Part shown: positions 43,200 to 53,551 of the stretch, in pieces
Layout of the letters: each line of letters begins with the position of its first letter
Position numbering within the stretch: position 1 is the stretch's first letter
DNA from: Serripes groenlandicus
Lineage: Eukaryota; Mollusca; Bivalvia; Cardiida; Cardiidae
Assembly (NCBI GenBank): GCA_031761405.1
Contig: JASEVX010000013.1
Coordinates: 40,624,601 to 40,688,600 of the forward strand
Direction of reading: 5' to 3'
Length of the DNA stretch: 64,000 nt
Translations under genes and position numbers: made by a program
The notes under the pieces: model-generated
Seen by the model: only the letters and a program-made list of their open reading frames with translations
The model's database searches: none
What the model was told of the DNA's origin: nothing

Positions 43200-43480
43200 G
43201 ATCTTGGAGGGACCATGGCGTTGATTGAGTGCTCATTGAGAGCTCATCTAAAGACCCTTGAGAGATCACAGTAAGATTTACGGAGATTGTCGAGAGATCA
43301 GGTGCGACAAAGAGAGATCAATGAGAGACCGACAAATTTGCCGTTCTTTGAAAAAGCTCTGAGAGATCATTGGGAGATCGATAAGACCATTGGGCGCTCA
43401 TTGAGCACTTACTGAGAGACGGTTAGGGATTGCTTCTGTGGCGACTGTGGGTTGAAAACTCGTTGAGAGATCTGGCCATT
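43200..43480. repeat. Degenerate GAGAGATC-type short-period repeat
   Basis: GAGAGATC, GAGAGACC and GGGAGATCG recur irregularly together with ATTGAGCGCTCATTG-like palindromes. No coding frame. Confidence 0.5.
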
Positions 43481-43748
43481 TTTCATATCTTTCAGACGCC
43501 ACCTGTGTAAAGGGGGTATTAATTGGGTTGACATCATAGATATCAATTTGCGAAAACAGTATGGGAAAAACAACATTTACCATTTGTATGTTTTATTTTT
43601 ATTGGGTTTTTGTTTTTTCAGGTATGTTGGTAATTAATAAAATTTAATGTTGTTTACATTATGCAAATAAAAAAGTAGCAAACAAACCCATTTGCAATAA
43701 ACATTCTTTTTTATGAGAAACAAAAAATTGCAGTAAATAAATTATAAG

Positions 43749-43815
43749 TGAAACCTTTTCTACATACAACAAACACTTTGAAAACATTATTGCAAAAGTA
43801 TGACTCTGAAATGAC
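43749..43815 (-). mobile_element. Family A MITE scrap
   Basis: CCTTTTCTACATACAACAAA, then AACATTATTGCAAAAG. Confidence 0.4.
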
Positions 43816-43934
43816 ATTAGATAAATAAAACGTAGTTTATGAAATAAAAGAGGACAAAGGCAAATATATAATCATCTACCAACATACCCGGAAAAGAAGA
43901 GAGAAAAAATTGTATGTTATTTCCACAAGGTTTC

Positions 43935-44233
43935 TTAAACATTTCCCACATACACACGCTTTCTGACACCTTATATGCAATAGAGGAATTTTGAAAACAT
44001 AGTGGCAAATGGAAAAATTGCTCATCATATGAGCAATTTCTCCATTTGCCACAATGTTTTCAGCTTTATTCAATGATCATACTTTCTTTTTACTGTGATT
44101 TTTTATTTTCTTGCCAATACATTTTCAAAGACGTAAGTGTGGCAGATTTGTTGTACATGAATTTTTCCGTGTGTATGCCTAGATGTTTTCAGGGTAGTCT
44201 ACTGCAAATTTGTTGCATGTGGGAAAGGGTTAA
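43935..44233 (+). mobile_element. Family A MITE with duplicated right arm
   Basis: TTAAACATTTCCCACATAC left; perfect hairpin. The right arm occurs twice (GGCAGATTTGTTGTACATG and CTGCAAATTTGTTGCATG) before GTGGGAAAGGG/TTAA. Confidence 0.7.
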
Positions 44234-44778
44234 ACAGTTAATTGAATTTTGACTTACACACACAGAATACTTTATAGGTAGGATGTATGTAAAGTCTTTA
44301 ATCTGTTTGACCTCAGATGGATGGAGCAAAGTTAATTTTGAATTATCATGTATATAGGTAAAATTACGTCAAATACATCCGCAGTCATGCTGATCTACCC
44401 AAATAGTTCCTTAAAATACCTTTGTTTGCGTAGAAATTAGTGTATACCATCACCAGAATGCATTGAATATATAAAATTGAGTTTAAATGCATTCCCAGTA
44501 AACAAAAGACGTTGGATTGACGTTGTATAGACGTTAGACCCTGATGTTGGATTGACGCTGGATTTTGGTTGGTTTTGCAAAGTGCCTAGACGTCAGAATC
44601 CCGACGTCTATCCAACGTCAGAATCCCGACGTCTATACAACGTCAGAATCACGACGTCTATCCAACGTCAGAATCCAGACGTCCATCCAAAATAAGAATT
44701 TGACCATTCAAGACGAATATCCAACCAATGCCCAGCAACAATATGACCCAAATCGAACTAATTTCCAACCATGTTTTA

Positions 44779-45020
44779 ACCCGATAGCCTAGTGGTTAAG
44801 GCATCCGCTTCTGGAGCGGGAGGTCTAAGGTTCGAATACCTCATTTTACCCCTTATCTGATATGGCAAGTTGGTTCACCGCCAGCTAGTTAAATAATGGT
44901 ACCAAAATCCCGCCTGTCCTGTGCCTGGCGAAAAGATACGACTCGGGATGTAAAAAACATGTTCAGGACATAGGTGTTTCATGAGCATGAAATGGCTGAC
45001 ACTTTCAATTGAGTTGACAC
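44779..45020 (+). repeat. tRNA-derived SINE
   Basis: A box TAGCCTAGTGG, B box GGTTCGAATACC, then a body with GATATGGCAAGTTGGTT similar to the copy at 376. Confidence 0.7.
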
Positions 45021-45041
45021 TATAATAAACAAACACTTTAC

Positions 45042-45259
45042 TTTAACAACAAATCTGCAGCAGACAACTTTGAAAAAAATATATAGGCAAAACTATGGAA
45101 AACCTCTATTAATGACAGTATTATTATTGAATAGAGATGAAAATATTGTGGAAAATGGGGAAATTGCTCATGATGAGCAATTTCCCAATTTGCCACAGTG
45201 TTTTTAAAAGTTGTTTGCTGCAAAAGGCATCAGAAAGTGTCTATATGTGGGAAAAATAA
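45042..45259 (-). mobile_element. Family A MITE, left TIR lost
   Basis: Starts AACAACAAATCTGCAGCAG; perfect hairpin GAAATTGCTCATGATGAGC; right end ATGTGGGAAAA. Confidence 0.65.
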
Positions 45260-45379
45260 AAATAACTTTTCATCCATTAACATTCTCTTTATTACGCAAC
45301 TTCAGTAAACAACCCTTACATTACGAATACATCATAATGTACAACATTAGATTAAATTTGACAGTTCAATTGCAGTAAA

Positions 45380-45507
45380 TCAGAGCGCCAGTATTTCAGT
45401 TTTCTCTTCTCCACCACGCCTATCTGGGGCATACTTCAATCAGGTATCAATTGCAGTCAAGACATCCTGCTCCGTAAAGGATCCTTTCCCTGTTTTGATG
45501 ACACTAG
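45380..45507 (-). pseudogene. Broken terminal exon, unidentified protein
   Basis: Acceptor TTTTTCTTGTTACAG, then a frame reading VIKTGKGSFTEQDVLTAIDT, an in-frame TGA (45442-45440), and LKYAPDRRGGEEK to a second TGA at 45382-45380. An AATAAA lies downstream on the minus strand (45293-45288). It joins in phase with the exon-like segment at 46134-46230. I do not recognise the family. Confidence 0.4.
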
Positions 45508-46133
45508 CTGTAACAAGAAAAATAACTTATGCAACAAGAGGGCCAATATATGGCTCTAAATCAAATCGAAAATTCTGTTCAGTCTAAAATAAAGAGTATT
45601 ACACAAGCCTTTCACTACCAGTTGTTTTAAAAATATTCACAGTACATTATATTTATAGCATTTATCTGCTTTTAACAAATAAAATCCTCACAATCAAGCT
45701 AAACCTGCCATAAAAACAGCACTTCCTGAATGAGGATATATTTTCAATGATATCATTTATGTGTGCACCGGTCAATTTTAAGCAATGATATATTGTGTTT
45801 TGAAATAATGTGTTCATTTCTTTTACATTCATTATCTAAACAAACTTCAATTATCAGTTTACTCTATCTTAAATGATCATGTATACGCATTTTTGAACAT
45901 TTTTATCAAGCAGTGTCCACTCGTTTTTCTACCTGGAGAAATCGGCCATTTTGCTTTTGTTTTGAAAAAAATTCCAGTAACTGAGAAAGTAGGTCATAAT
46001 TTAAAATGGACCAGGAGACTCATTTCCTGGGTTTTTTCAAGGATTGCTTAGAATGGGGGCTTAGAAAGGGCCTTTAAATAATAATTACAGCTCGTGATGA
46101 CGGGTGTGGTCGCATTTATCACAAAGAATTTAC

Positions 46134-46230
46134 CTGATGTTGGTGTTGTTAAAGTTCCGCGTGGCTCGCAGAACGATTTTGGCAGAAAGAAATTCCATGT
46201 AAAGGTCATGACCCTTGTAGAATACGTAAC
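46134..46230 (-). pseudogene. Exon-like segment upstream of the broken exon
   Basis: Acceptor ACATTTTACAG and donor ATCAG|GTAAAT bound 97 nt. In the frame that joins the 45380-45507 segment it reads MTFTWNFFLPKSFCEPRG and ends TTPTS. A second frame, also open, reads GYVFYKGHDLYMEFLSAK. Which, if either, is coding is undecided. Confidence 0.35.
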
Positions 46231-46787
46231 CTGTAAAATGTTCCCTCTTGCCAGCATACTGCGTCAAAGTCCAGACTGAGGCTGTAGCAAATAATCTTTA
46301 ATTAGAGTCTTTCTTTCAAGACGCCGAAAGGGGAAATGGGCCAAATAAAGAGTTGTAATTAAATTGTGAAGGGACCAGTTACGACGGAAAATATATTTCA
46401 TAAAATTTAAGGAAATATATATTTTTTTCTTTTCCTAACCCTTATCTAACGTACGTTGGCACAATGTTGTAAACACACATTGTAAAGACACGGATAAACG
46501 TTGGATATTGGTCGCCGATGTCGCGACCAAAATCCAACGCTGATCCGACGTCGGGAATCTAACGTCTATAGACGTTGGACATTGGTCAGGAATTCAACGT
46601 CTATAGACATTGGATATTGGTCGCGACGAAAATCCAACGCTGATCCGACGTCGGTCCATCGTTTAAACCTAACGTTGCATCGACGTCCGGAATCCAACGT
46701 CTATCCGACGTTGGATTATGGTCGCCGACGTCGCAACCTTAATCCAACCATAATCCAACATTGGTTTGACGTCGGGTGTTTACTGGG

Positions 46788-47415
46788 TTGTAAATGTGTA
46801 TAGGATGCACTAGCTGCAAATGATTGTTTTGATCACTTTTAGTATTCTGAACTTGTTTGAAAGTGAAAGTAGAGAATGCTAAACACCCGTTTTGTCCGGG
46901 TTTTGTGAAGGTATTTAAACCATTTTCGTCTGGTGAATTGTTTCTTGCATTATACATGACTTAATTCCCCCCCCATTTTCTTTGGATTGTTTTAAAGCTT
47001 AGATGTAACTCTTTTCAATGATATATGGTGTACTACATGAGCAACGCTTAGAAAGTGAGATAATTAAAGACTGAAATTTGTTGATTTACATGGAAACAAA
47101 AAATGACTTATTCAGTGTATTGTAACCTAGAACCATGATAGATATATATATATACATCTGTTATAACTGTTATAACAAAGTTTGTATTAAACCACCGAGA
47201 ATTGTGACAAGGCAGTATTGCGGGGAATACAATCACTTTCAGTGATAGCTCTAGTTGTAATCAGCTCTGCATATCACCAGGAAGAAGAAGAATCAGGGAC
47301 GTAACTACGAACTGATACAGGCCAAAAATAACACAATTTACATTGAATGATATCTAGGCATTTCGTACTGGTGTGACACCTTCCGTTGTATAGCACACAT
47401 AATTAAAGTTAGATA
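46788..47415. other. Unassigned sequence
   Basis: No recognisable exon or repeat; AT-rich, with a short TATATATA tract near 47140. Confidence 0.25.
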
Positions 47416-47498
47416 AACTTACTTTTCTGAAATGGTAAGTTCATATTTTGTCAGGATCTAGTTTTGTGTAGCTCTGTACAGTGTTAAAGTTTGAAAAG

Positions 47499-47536
47499 AT
47501 GTCACAATCATCAAAACTGCCAACATTGATACACAG
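47499..47536 (+). CDS. Possible first coding exon of an unidentified gene
   Basis: ATG in an AAGATGTC context starts MSQSSKLPTLIH and meets a consensus donor CAG|GTAAGT after 38 bases. If real, the remainder of the gene lies right, beyond the 5.9 kb element inserted in this intron. Short, so evidence is limited to the start context and donor. Confidence 0.35.
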
Positions 47537-48036
47537 GTAAGTCTAACGTGAACTAATGTAAACGGGTATGTAAACACATCAACTTCCTGTTTATGTGGGG
47601 CTGCTCGATTAGATCAATCTACTCGGTTATTGCATGGTTGGGTTTGTTTTGCAACACCATTTCACCAGGAAGTTATCATTTAGGTGTTTTTTTATGAGAT
47701 GTTATCTGTAAAACATCACATTTTACTTAGCTTTTACTCTATTATATGTTGCTAATAAATGAAAAACACTATCTATGTCGATGGATTGGGTTTTTGAAGC
47801 ATCAAGTGGCGTGTATTTTATTTGCTATTATTTTTATATTTAAAGGTGATATCCGGAGTTTTTACTGTTTAGCTATTTTTTCCGTTCAAACAACTGAATT
47901 TATTGTCAGAAATGTGTTAATGAGGTAATTTTTCAAAAGAAAATGCGAAAATGCTTTTAATCGGCTATTTAATTTGCACCGGACATAATTGTTGCGAAAT
48001 GGGTACTCGCTTACGTCCCCTTAATTTATTGATCGA

Positions 48037-48044
48037 TGACGTCA
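48037..48044. promoter_or_regulatory. CRE-like TGACGTCA in the left terminal region
   Basis: Perfect palindromic CRE, 112 bp upstream of the THAP exon ATG; mirrored at 53544-53551. Confidence 0.5.
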
Positions 48045-48155
48045 TAGGTCGCGTGCGGTGTGTGGTCTGCATAACGGTTACTGCATATATATCTATACAT
48101 GTTTACGTGTCGGAGGAAATTATTGTGATCGAAATATCACAAAAATAAATAGAAA

Positions 48156-48508
48156 ATGGTAATTTGTGTTGCTTATGGGTGTGATTCCAAGACTGGAACC
48201 AGTATAGTAAAAGTCTTTTTAAATTCCCCACGGATCCAAAGAGAAAGAAGATGTGGATAGATCGTCTAAATAGAGGACAAACTGCAACAAAGAAATTTGT
48301 GCCTAGTTCTTGCTCCCGATTGTGCATGAAACATGACGACCAATACAGTATTAACCCAAAACTTGCAGAATCAATTGGTTACAATCAAATTGTTCGTGTA
48401 AAACTGAAACCTGACGCGATTCCTAAAGTTTTTCACAATCCAACAAAGCAACCACCGAGAGAGAGAAAATCGGCACTGGCCATATCAAGAAAAAAGTTTA
48501 CAAACGAG
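48156..48508 (+). pseudogene. THAP zinc-finger exon, frameshifted
   Basis: ATG at 48156 starts MVICVAYGCDSKTG, the C-x4-C start of a THAP C2CH finger. The frame then shifts near 48205-48225. The downstream frame reads SLFKFPTDPKRKKMWIDRL, then SSCSRLCMKHDDQ (C-x2-H pair) and LKPDAIPKVFHNP, matching the AVPTIF-type end of the THAP domain. Donor GAG|GTAGGT at 48509. THAP domains bind DNA sequence-specifically and occur in P-element and Kolobok transposases. The frameshift means the copy is dead, or that there is a base error here. Later exons were not identified. Confidence 0.7.
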
Positions 48509-48906
48509 GTAGGTTGAATATTTAAGAAACTATTTGTTTTAGTTTTCAGAATCGTCATTGTTAACATTGAAACAAAGGACCAATTAACAATGAATTGAAT
48601 ATGTCAACGGGCCCCTCGAATGTTGTAAAACGGGTGAACACTTATCCATGTAAGATTAGATGTGATACCCCTAATTGGATTTAAAATACTGTGTTTATTA
48701 TGTAGATTCTCTATGTGCAGTATTGATTAGCGATTCTTTGATTGTTCAAACTGGTGTTAATTGTGACAGTAGTGTATAATTAGAGCAATCATATCACCAC
48801 AACACTGTCACTAGAAAACCACATGGCCCATATTGGTATTTATGGATTTCAGAGCCCTTTCCTTAATTCCCTTATTGATTAACACCTTTACTCTTAGAGT
48901 CTAAAT

Positions 48907-49109
48907 CTTTTTCTCCATACAGCGAATTTGCAGCAGACGACTGAAATATCCCAATAAATGAAAGTTTTATCATTTATTAATACGAGTTGAAAAGAGTGTG
49001 GCAAAAGGGGAAATTGCTCAGTATGAGCAGTTTCTCCTGTTGTCCGGTAAATTCAAAAGATGTCTGCTGCAGATGCATCAATATGTGTCTGCAATTGGGA
49101 AAGGATTAA
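48907..49109 (-). mobile_element. Family A MITE inserted in the Kolobok-like element
   Basis: Degenerate left TIR (CTTTTTCTCCATAC), hairpin present, right end TTGGGAAAGGATTAA. Confidence 0.6.
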
Positions 49110-50510
49110 CCTATTTTCTGTTATATAATTTTCAGAGTCATCTGCTTAAAAAGGTCTGTCCCAAAAAATGTCAAAGGTGGACAACTAGAATTAAAATGTT
49201 AACATAGAGATAGTTGAAAACATTGTCAGAAAATGTGTTTTATGTGCTTATGTGTAGAATTTGGGTATTTTTTACCTTCTGTTTACCAATATTCGCTTAT
49301 AAATGCATTTCATGTTATAACTTTCAGATCAAAATAAAGAGCAGAGAAAAAAACACAAGAAAAGACTATTTAGGCGCCATTTTCCGCAGATGAAAACATA
49401 TACAAAGCCGTTCCCGTACATTCCAATGTTATAACCACAAACCCTACAAATTCCTTTCAAGTTTATGGAGCTGAAACATTTTATCACATACTGTATAATG
49501 AAATCAACATCACATAATTGGCTTGAAAAAGATGTTGACAAAAGCAGAAGTTGTCATTCATAATAAGCTGTTTCTCCTTTTGCCGCAATGTTTTCAAAAG
49601 TTATCTACATTTTGTTCCTAAGGGGGGCATTTTTCAGCACAAACGTTTTATTTTCATGTTTTATTGCTGTATATATGAGTAGGTAAAGATTACAAGTAAC
49701 ATGTTATCAACACACAATGCCAAAAAATAGACACATTCGACTTTAAATATTCCCTTGATATACAAATTACAATTTTGATTTATAACATTCGGCAATTTGA
49801 AAAGTCGTCTGCTTCAATAACGTCTGACAGCTGGACAATTTCAATGAGAATGTTGATACAGAGTAGAAAGTATTCTGTCAAAAGGTAAATTTGCACATAT
49901 TTCACCTTTGCTCACAATGTTTTCAAAAGTCATCTTCTTTGAGACCAATAAAATGTCTGCATGTTGTATAAGGTTCAATTACAAGAGAAAGTTGATGCAA
50001 GGCATCAATGTCGCCGGAAAAGACTGCATTGATTTATTTATGTATTCTTGACTTTCCTTAGTCTATTCAAACATTAGGAACGTAGTAATGAAAACATTTG
50101 CTTATAAATTTTATAAACATACCTATACATTAGGGTATCTATAAAAAATTAACGAAATGTGTACACATTTATCTGGCTTAAATTTAATTTTGCTGTTGTT
50201 ACTTATTTAAATAATAGTATTCATTCATATAATTTCAATGTTTGTCAATCTTATTCGAATCACAAGGTAAATATCCTGGTATTGCTTTAAAGGGAGGTAA
50301 TTTGAAGAAAACAAAAGTCTTCAAAAGGAGAAATATATCAGCATTACCGTCTACAGTTTAAATTGTTCTATTGTTTGTGGATTTAAAAATGTTCTTTTTT
50401 TCTTATTTCTACATGTACAACGAAATATTGCGGCTTCTCTTTGACGCTTTGCGTCAAACATTCGTCTTGTACTTGTCTAAAATAAAATAATATCACTCGC
50501 TTTTTCATAT
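49110..50510. other. Interior of the Kolobok-like element, mostly unassigned
   Basis: Family A scraps at about 49525-49607 and 49795-49978. GACGCTTTGCGTC near 50441 is a small palindrome. No transposase motif recognised in any frame. Confidence 0.3.
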
Positions 50511-50515
50511 CGAAA

Positions 50516-50527
50516 TGCGCATGCGCG
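50516..50527. promoter_or_regulatory. NRF1-like palindrome
   Basis: TGCGCATGCGCG, a near-perfect NRF1 site, immediately before an ATG at 50535 that opens a 67-codon frame. Confidence 0.35.
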
Positions 50528-50534
50528 AAAATCG

Positions 50535-50738
50535 ATGTTAAAGGTCACGAAACTACACAACAGAATAGGGTCTATATTTAGCTTAGAAACAGTTCCTACT
50601 TTAGATATTCATGGATTAACATTATTAAATGAATTCTACACAAATCAAGACATCTCTTTGAACATGAAAACAACATTTAGTAAGTTAAAATTGCTATTAA
50701 AAGGAGAATCCGAAATTGACCTCAATGATGACACATAA
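50535..50738 (+). CDS. Hypothetical 67-aa reading frame after an NRF1-like site
   Basis: Begins MLKVTKLHNRIGSIFSLE and ends KGESEIDLNDDT. No family recognised. Placement 8 bp after an NRF1-like palindrome is the main reason to list it; it could be chance or part of the transposon. Confidence 0.2.
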   Translation: MLKVTKLHNRIGSIFSLETVPTLDIHGLTLLNEFYTNQDISLNMKTTFSKLKLLLKGESEIDLNDDT

Positions 50739-51369
50739 GAGTCTGCATTAGGGGGTGTTGGTTCACGTCTTGAAGGGACCACTTTTGTCTTCGTAAATAA
50801 GACAAAAAACTTAAATGCGAGTGAAATAAAAAAAAACTGCAAACATTAAAAAATCGGAATATTTATTTCATTTTAGATGTGTCATTTATTAGTGTTCGTA
50901 AACAACCACAATTGTAATATGTTCAAATCATCTAGATTTGTTTCTTTCTAATAATAAGCCGCCCTCCCATGTGATTTCCGAAAAGCTATTAAAAATAGAA
51001 GTCGCGGGCTTCTGCCCGGCGACTAATTACACGTCAAAATAATATTATATGGCTGACTTATAATTGTAACAAGCTGAAGATGAAGTTTTTAAGGCATTGT
51101 GGGAGAAATACAAAGTATAAAAAGGAGCAATAACTTTTTTGTTTACATAATTTTAAAATATTTTGAAGATAACATTCTGACAATTAATATTTCTTATAAT
51201 GAATTATAAATAGTAAATACAAAAAGACATTTTGAATTTTAAAATAGTATTGTCTCCCATTTATTAACAACATAGTATCTGAAATGTTTTTACAATGAAT
51301 ACAAGTATAACAACTTCTTAAGGGATCTTGATACATAGACACAAAGCCCCTCATAACATTGGCATTTTT

Positions 51370-51625
51370 GAGACATTGTTTGATGCTTTACACAGCTTTC
51401 AACAATGTTTCAGTTAAATTGCAGCATTTCCCGAGTAAGTTACCAATACTAATGGTCCATTTATCCTGACACCAGTCAGTCGATCGTAATTCACTAATTG
51501 AACGCTGGGCAGCCATTTCTACCATATTTTAAAGGCTTGGGTACGACCCAACTGGGGATCGAACCTGCGACCTCCTGTACCCGAGTTGGAGGCTCCATCT
51601 CGAAACCACCAAGGCGGTCACATGA
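51370..51625 (-). repeat. tRNA-derived SINE, reverse orientation
   Basis: B box GGTTCGATCCC (perfect) near 51554-51566 on the minus strand. The body carries TCCATTTATCCTGAC and GCTTTCAACAATGTTTCAG core blocks toward 51400. Confidence 0.7.
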
Positions 51626-51823
51626 ATGATATGTAAAAGTAACTGAACTGGTATTGTTTATAACACATGAATGGTGACAAAAACAAGAAAATTAACAATG
51701 TCCATGTAATAATTAAGGAAGTTCTCAGTATAATCTTTGGCTTATCATTTGCTTTACACTGGGTAGCTTAATCCACAATATTCTTGCAATGGAAAAGCAT
51801 TCTGAATGGCCGTTACTGAACAG

Positions 51824-51901
51824 TCATGCGGGGAAAACTTTCCTAACTCTCTTCCCAAGAAGTCCATCTGATGAAACGTCCATATGCTGTGTGGCGATAG
51901 T
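51824..51901 (-). pseudogene. P2X7-C-terminal-like gene, exon 3 (decayed)
   Basis: Acceptor TTACTTTTAG, then YRHTAYGRFIRW, matching the Y-R-x-x-A-Y-R-x-F-x-x-W segment of the domain. The next residues LGKRVRKVFPA are in a shifted frame and the expected cysteine codon is TGA. So there is a frameshift and a nonsense change. Confidence 0.55.
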
Positions 51902-51999
51902 CTAAAAGTAAAAGAAATTCAGGCAATTAACAGCTATGAAATTAAAAAGGGTTGCAGTAGACCACTTAAGTTAATTGACTGTCATGCATAAACAGAATA

Positions 52000-52115
52000 T
52001 TAACCACTTCCCTTATGCAGAAGACATTTGAAGTCTTTTACAGCAGACACATTTCGGAAAAATTGTAATTTTACCATTCCTCACATTTAATTAACTTTAT
52101 TTCAAGTATTAACAT
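52000..52115 (+). mobile_element. Family A MITE, left-part fragment
   Basis: ATTAACCACTTCCCTTATGC and TTTTACAGCAGACACATTT; the rest is lost. Confidence 0.45.
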
Positions 52116-52538
52116 GTAATGGCCTGTTATCCAGCCATAACAGCTTTTAGCAAAATGTGTGCATACCCAAATCAGGAATAGGGTTATGTTATGACTACCG
52201 GTATTATTTCTGTGTAATAATAAACCTGAAGCAAAGGGAATCACTAATAACCATTACCCTTAACAAAGTTAATCCTTTCCAGCATTTTCAACTGGATTAT
52301 TCTCGAAAAATGGTTTTAATTATTTAACCCTCGCAGAAAAAAGAAATTATAACACAAACACTGTGTTACATGTTGCTGACACAGACTTATACATAGGTCA
52401 AAGAATAAAGAGTCACATTGTGGAACGTCATCAAAGACTCTCCTTCCCTTGTTATGACTTGAGTTGACAGAAATTGAAACCATAGCAGTTATAAGAATAT
52501 GTAAGTAACAGAATATCTTATTTGAAAAAACATCTTAC

Positions 52539-52734
52539 TCATGCATTCTCCTCCAGGGGTCCAGATTCCAGAACGTGATCAAAATAAGCAATTTCTGAAA
52601 TATGCACAGTGAGACAGTTCACAATGAACCCATCATGTTGTGTTAACCCTCTGATTTGCTGTCTCATATTTGATATTTTACAGCATTTTGTCTCTGTGAA
52701 CGTTGTCATGTAAATACAGTTCCCACATAGGCAT
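52539..52734 (-). pseudogene. P2X7-C-terminal-like gene, exon 2
   Basis: Acceptor TTTTAAATTCCAG, donor GCATGA|GTAAGA. Encodes CLCGNCIYMTTFTETKCC, the Cys-rich signature of the P2X7 'ballast'-type domain (C-x-C-G-x-C … C-C), then LTQHDGFIVNCLTVHISE, matching its H-x-G-F-x-x-x-C-L block. It joins exon 1 in phase; the frame is broken near its 3' end. Confidence 0.65.
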
Positions 52735-53312
52735 CTGGAATTTAAAAGGAAATACAATATGGATTATTCATATATATTTTGTTTATCCAGCTCTGAAAGT
52801 GACTTTTTAGAAGGAATCGAACAATTACACAGAGGGTGTCATTAGGTGATCATTGTTAAAAAAAGGAGATGCTACTCAAAATTATCAATTTTTCCGTTTG
52901 AAATGTTCAATCATTCAATGTTTACAACTATATAATCATTACAACTTCATGAACACAGACTTGTTTTACGTGTCGCGTACACGATTTCAAATGTGTTCGG
53001 ACCGAGAATCATACGGGAAAGGAACATATTACTACATTTTTCTTGCTGGCAGTAGGCAAAAATAGCTTTAGGGACAGAAATATATCTTACACATTAACAA
53101 TATGATTAACGCCTTTTATGATGTCTCGATATAACATATATGCGCCCGGCCTTTTTTATTTGTGTTTACAGTCGTCGTCATTTATTGTAATTTAAAACAC
53201 AGCAGCACATACTCGTCGTCTAATAACTTTACATAAATATCTAATATTTTTTGTATAAATCCTTCACTTATAATGTTTGAGCATAATATGCATCCGAAAA
53301 TAAAAATCTTAC

Positions 53313-53489
53313 ACTATTGAAACGTCTTGAATTTCATCCCCGATGTATATCGAACTAAGACTCGCTTTCTCCGGCGCTTCTTGGATCTCCAGAGGCAAAT
53401 TGTTTAAATGGTTCATACAAATAGTGTATTATAGGTCCAGATTCGTTAATTTCAATGTTTGATTGATCACCGTCTACCAAAAAATCCAT
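53313..53489 (-). pseudogene. P2X7-C-terminal-like gene, exon 1
   Basis: ATG at 53489 starts MDFLVDGDQSNIEINESGP and includes IIHYLYEPFKQ, resembling the P-Y-x-F-E-P motif before the cysteine-rich core. A frameshift after RSAGES precedes SLSSIYIGDEIQDVSIV, which joins exon 2 in phase through donor AATAGT|GTAAGA. Stand-alone proteins with this domain are common in invertebrates; function unknown. Confidence 0.6.
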
Positions 53490-53543
53490 GTTTTCCTGTC
53501 GTTTACATTCACCTTGTTTACAAACTAATCTCGAGACGACCTA

Positions 53544-53551
53544 TGACGTCA
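53544..53551. promoter_or_regulatory. CRE-like TGACGTCA in the right terminal region
   Basis: Mirror of the site at 48037; 55 bp upstream of the ATG at 53489 on the minus strand. Confidence 0.5.

Larger units (their letters stand above)
44494..46787. mobile_element. Possible DNA element with CCCAGTAAAC termini and GACGTC arrays
   Basis: CCCAGTAAACA (about 44494) and its complement TGTTTACTGGG (about 46777-46787) face each other 2.3 kb apart. Just inside each are arrays of roughly 20-bp units (GACGTCTATCCAACGTCAG; GACGTTGGATTATGGTCG) at 44510-44690 and 46490-46770. Inside are a SINE, a family A copy and two exon-like segments. No clear target duplication was found; these could be two separate repeats. 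Confidence 0.45.
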
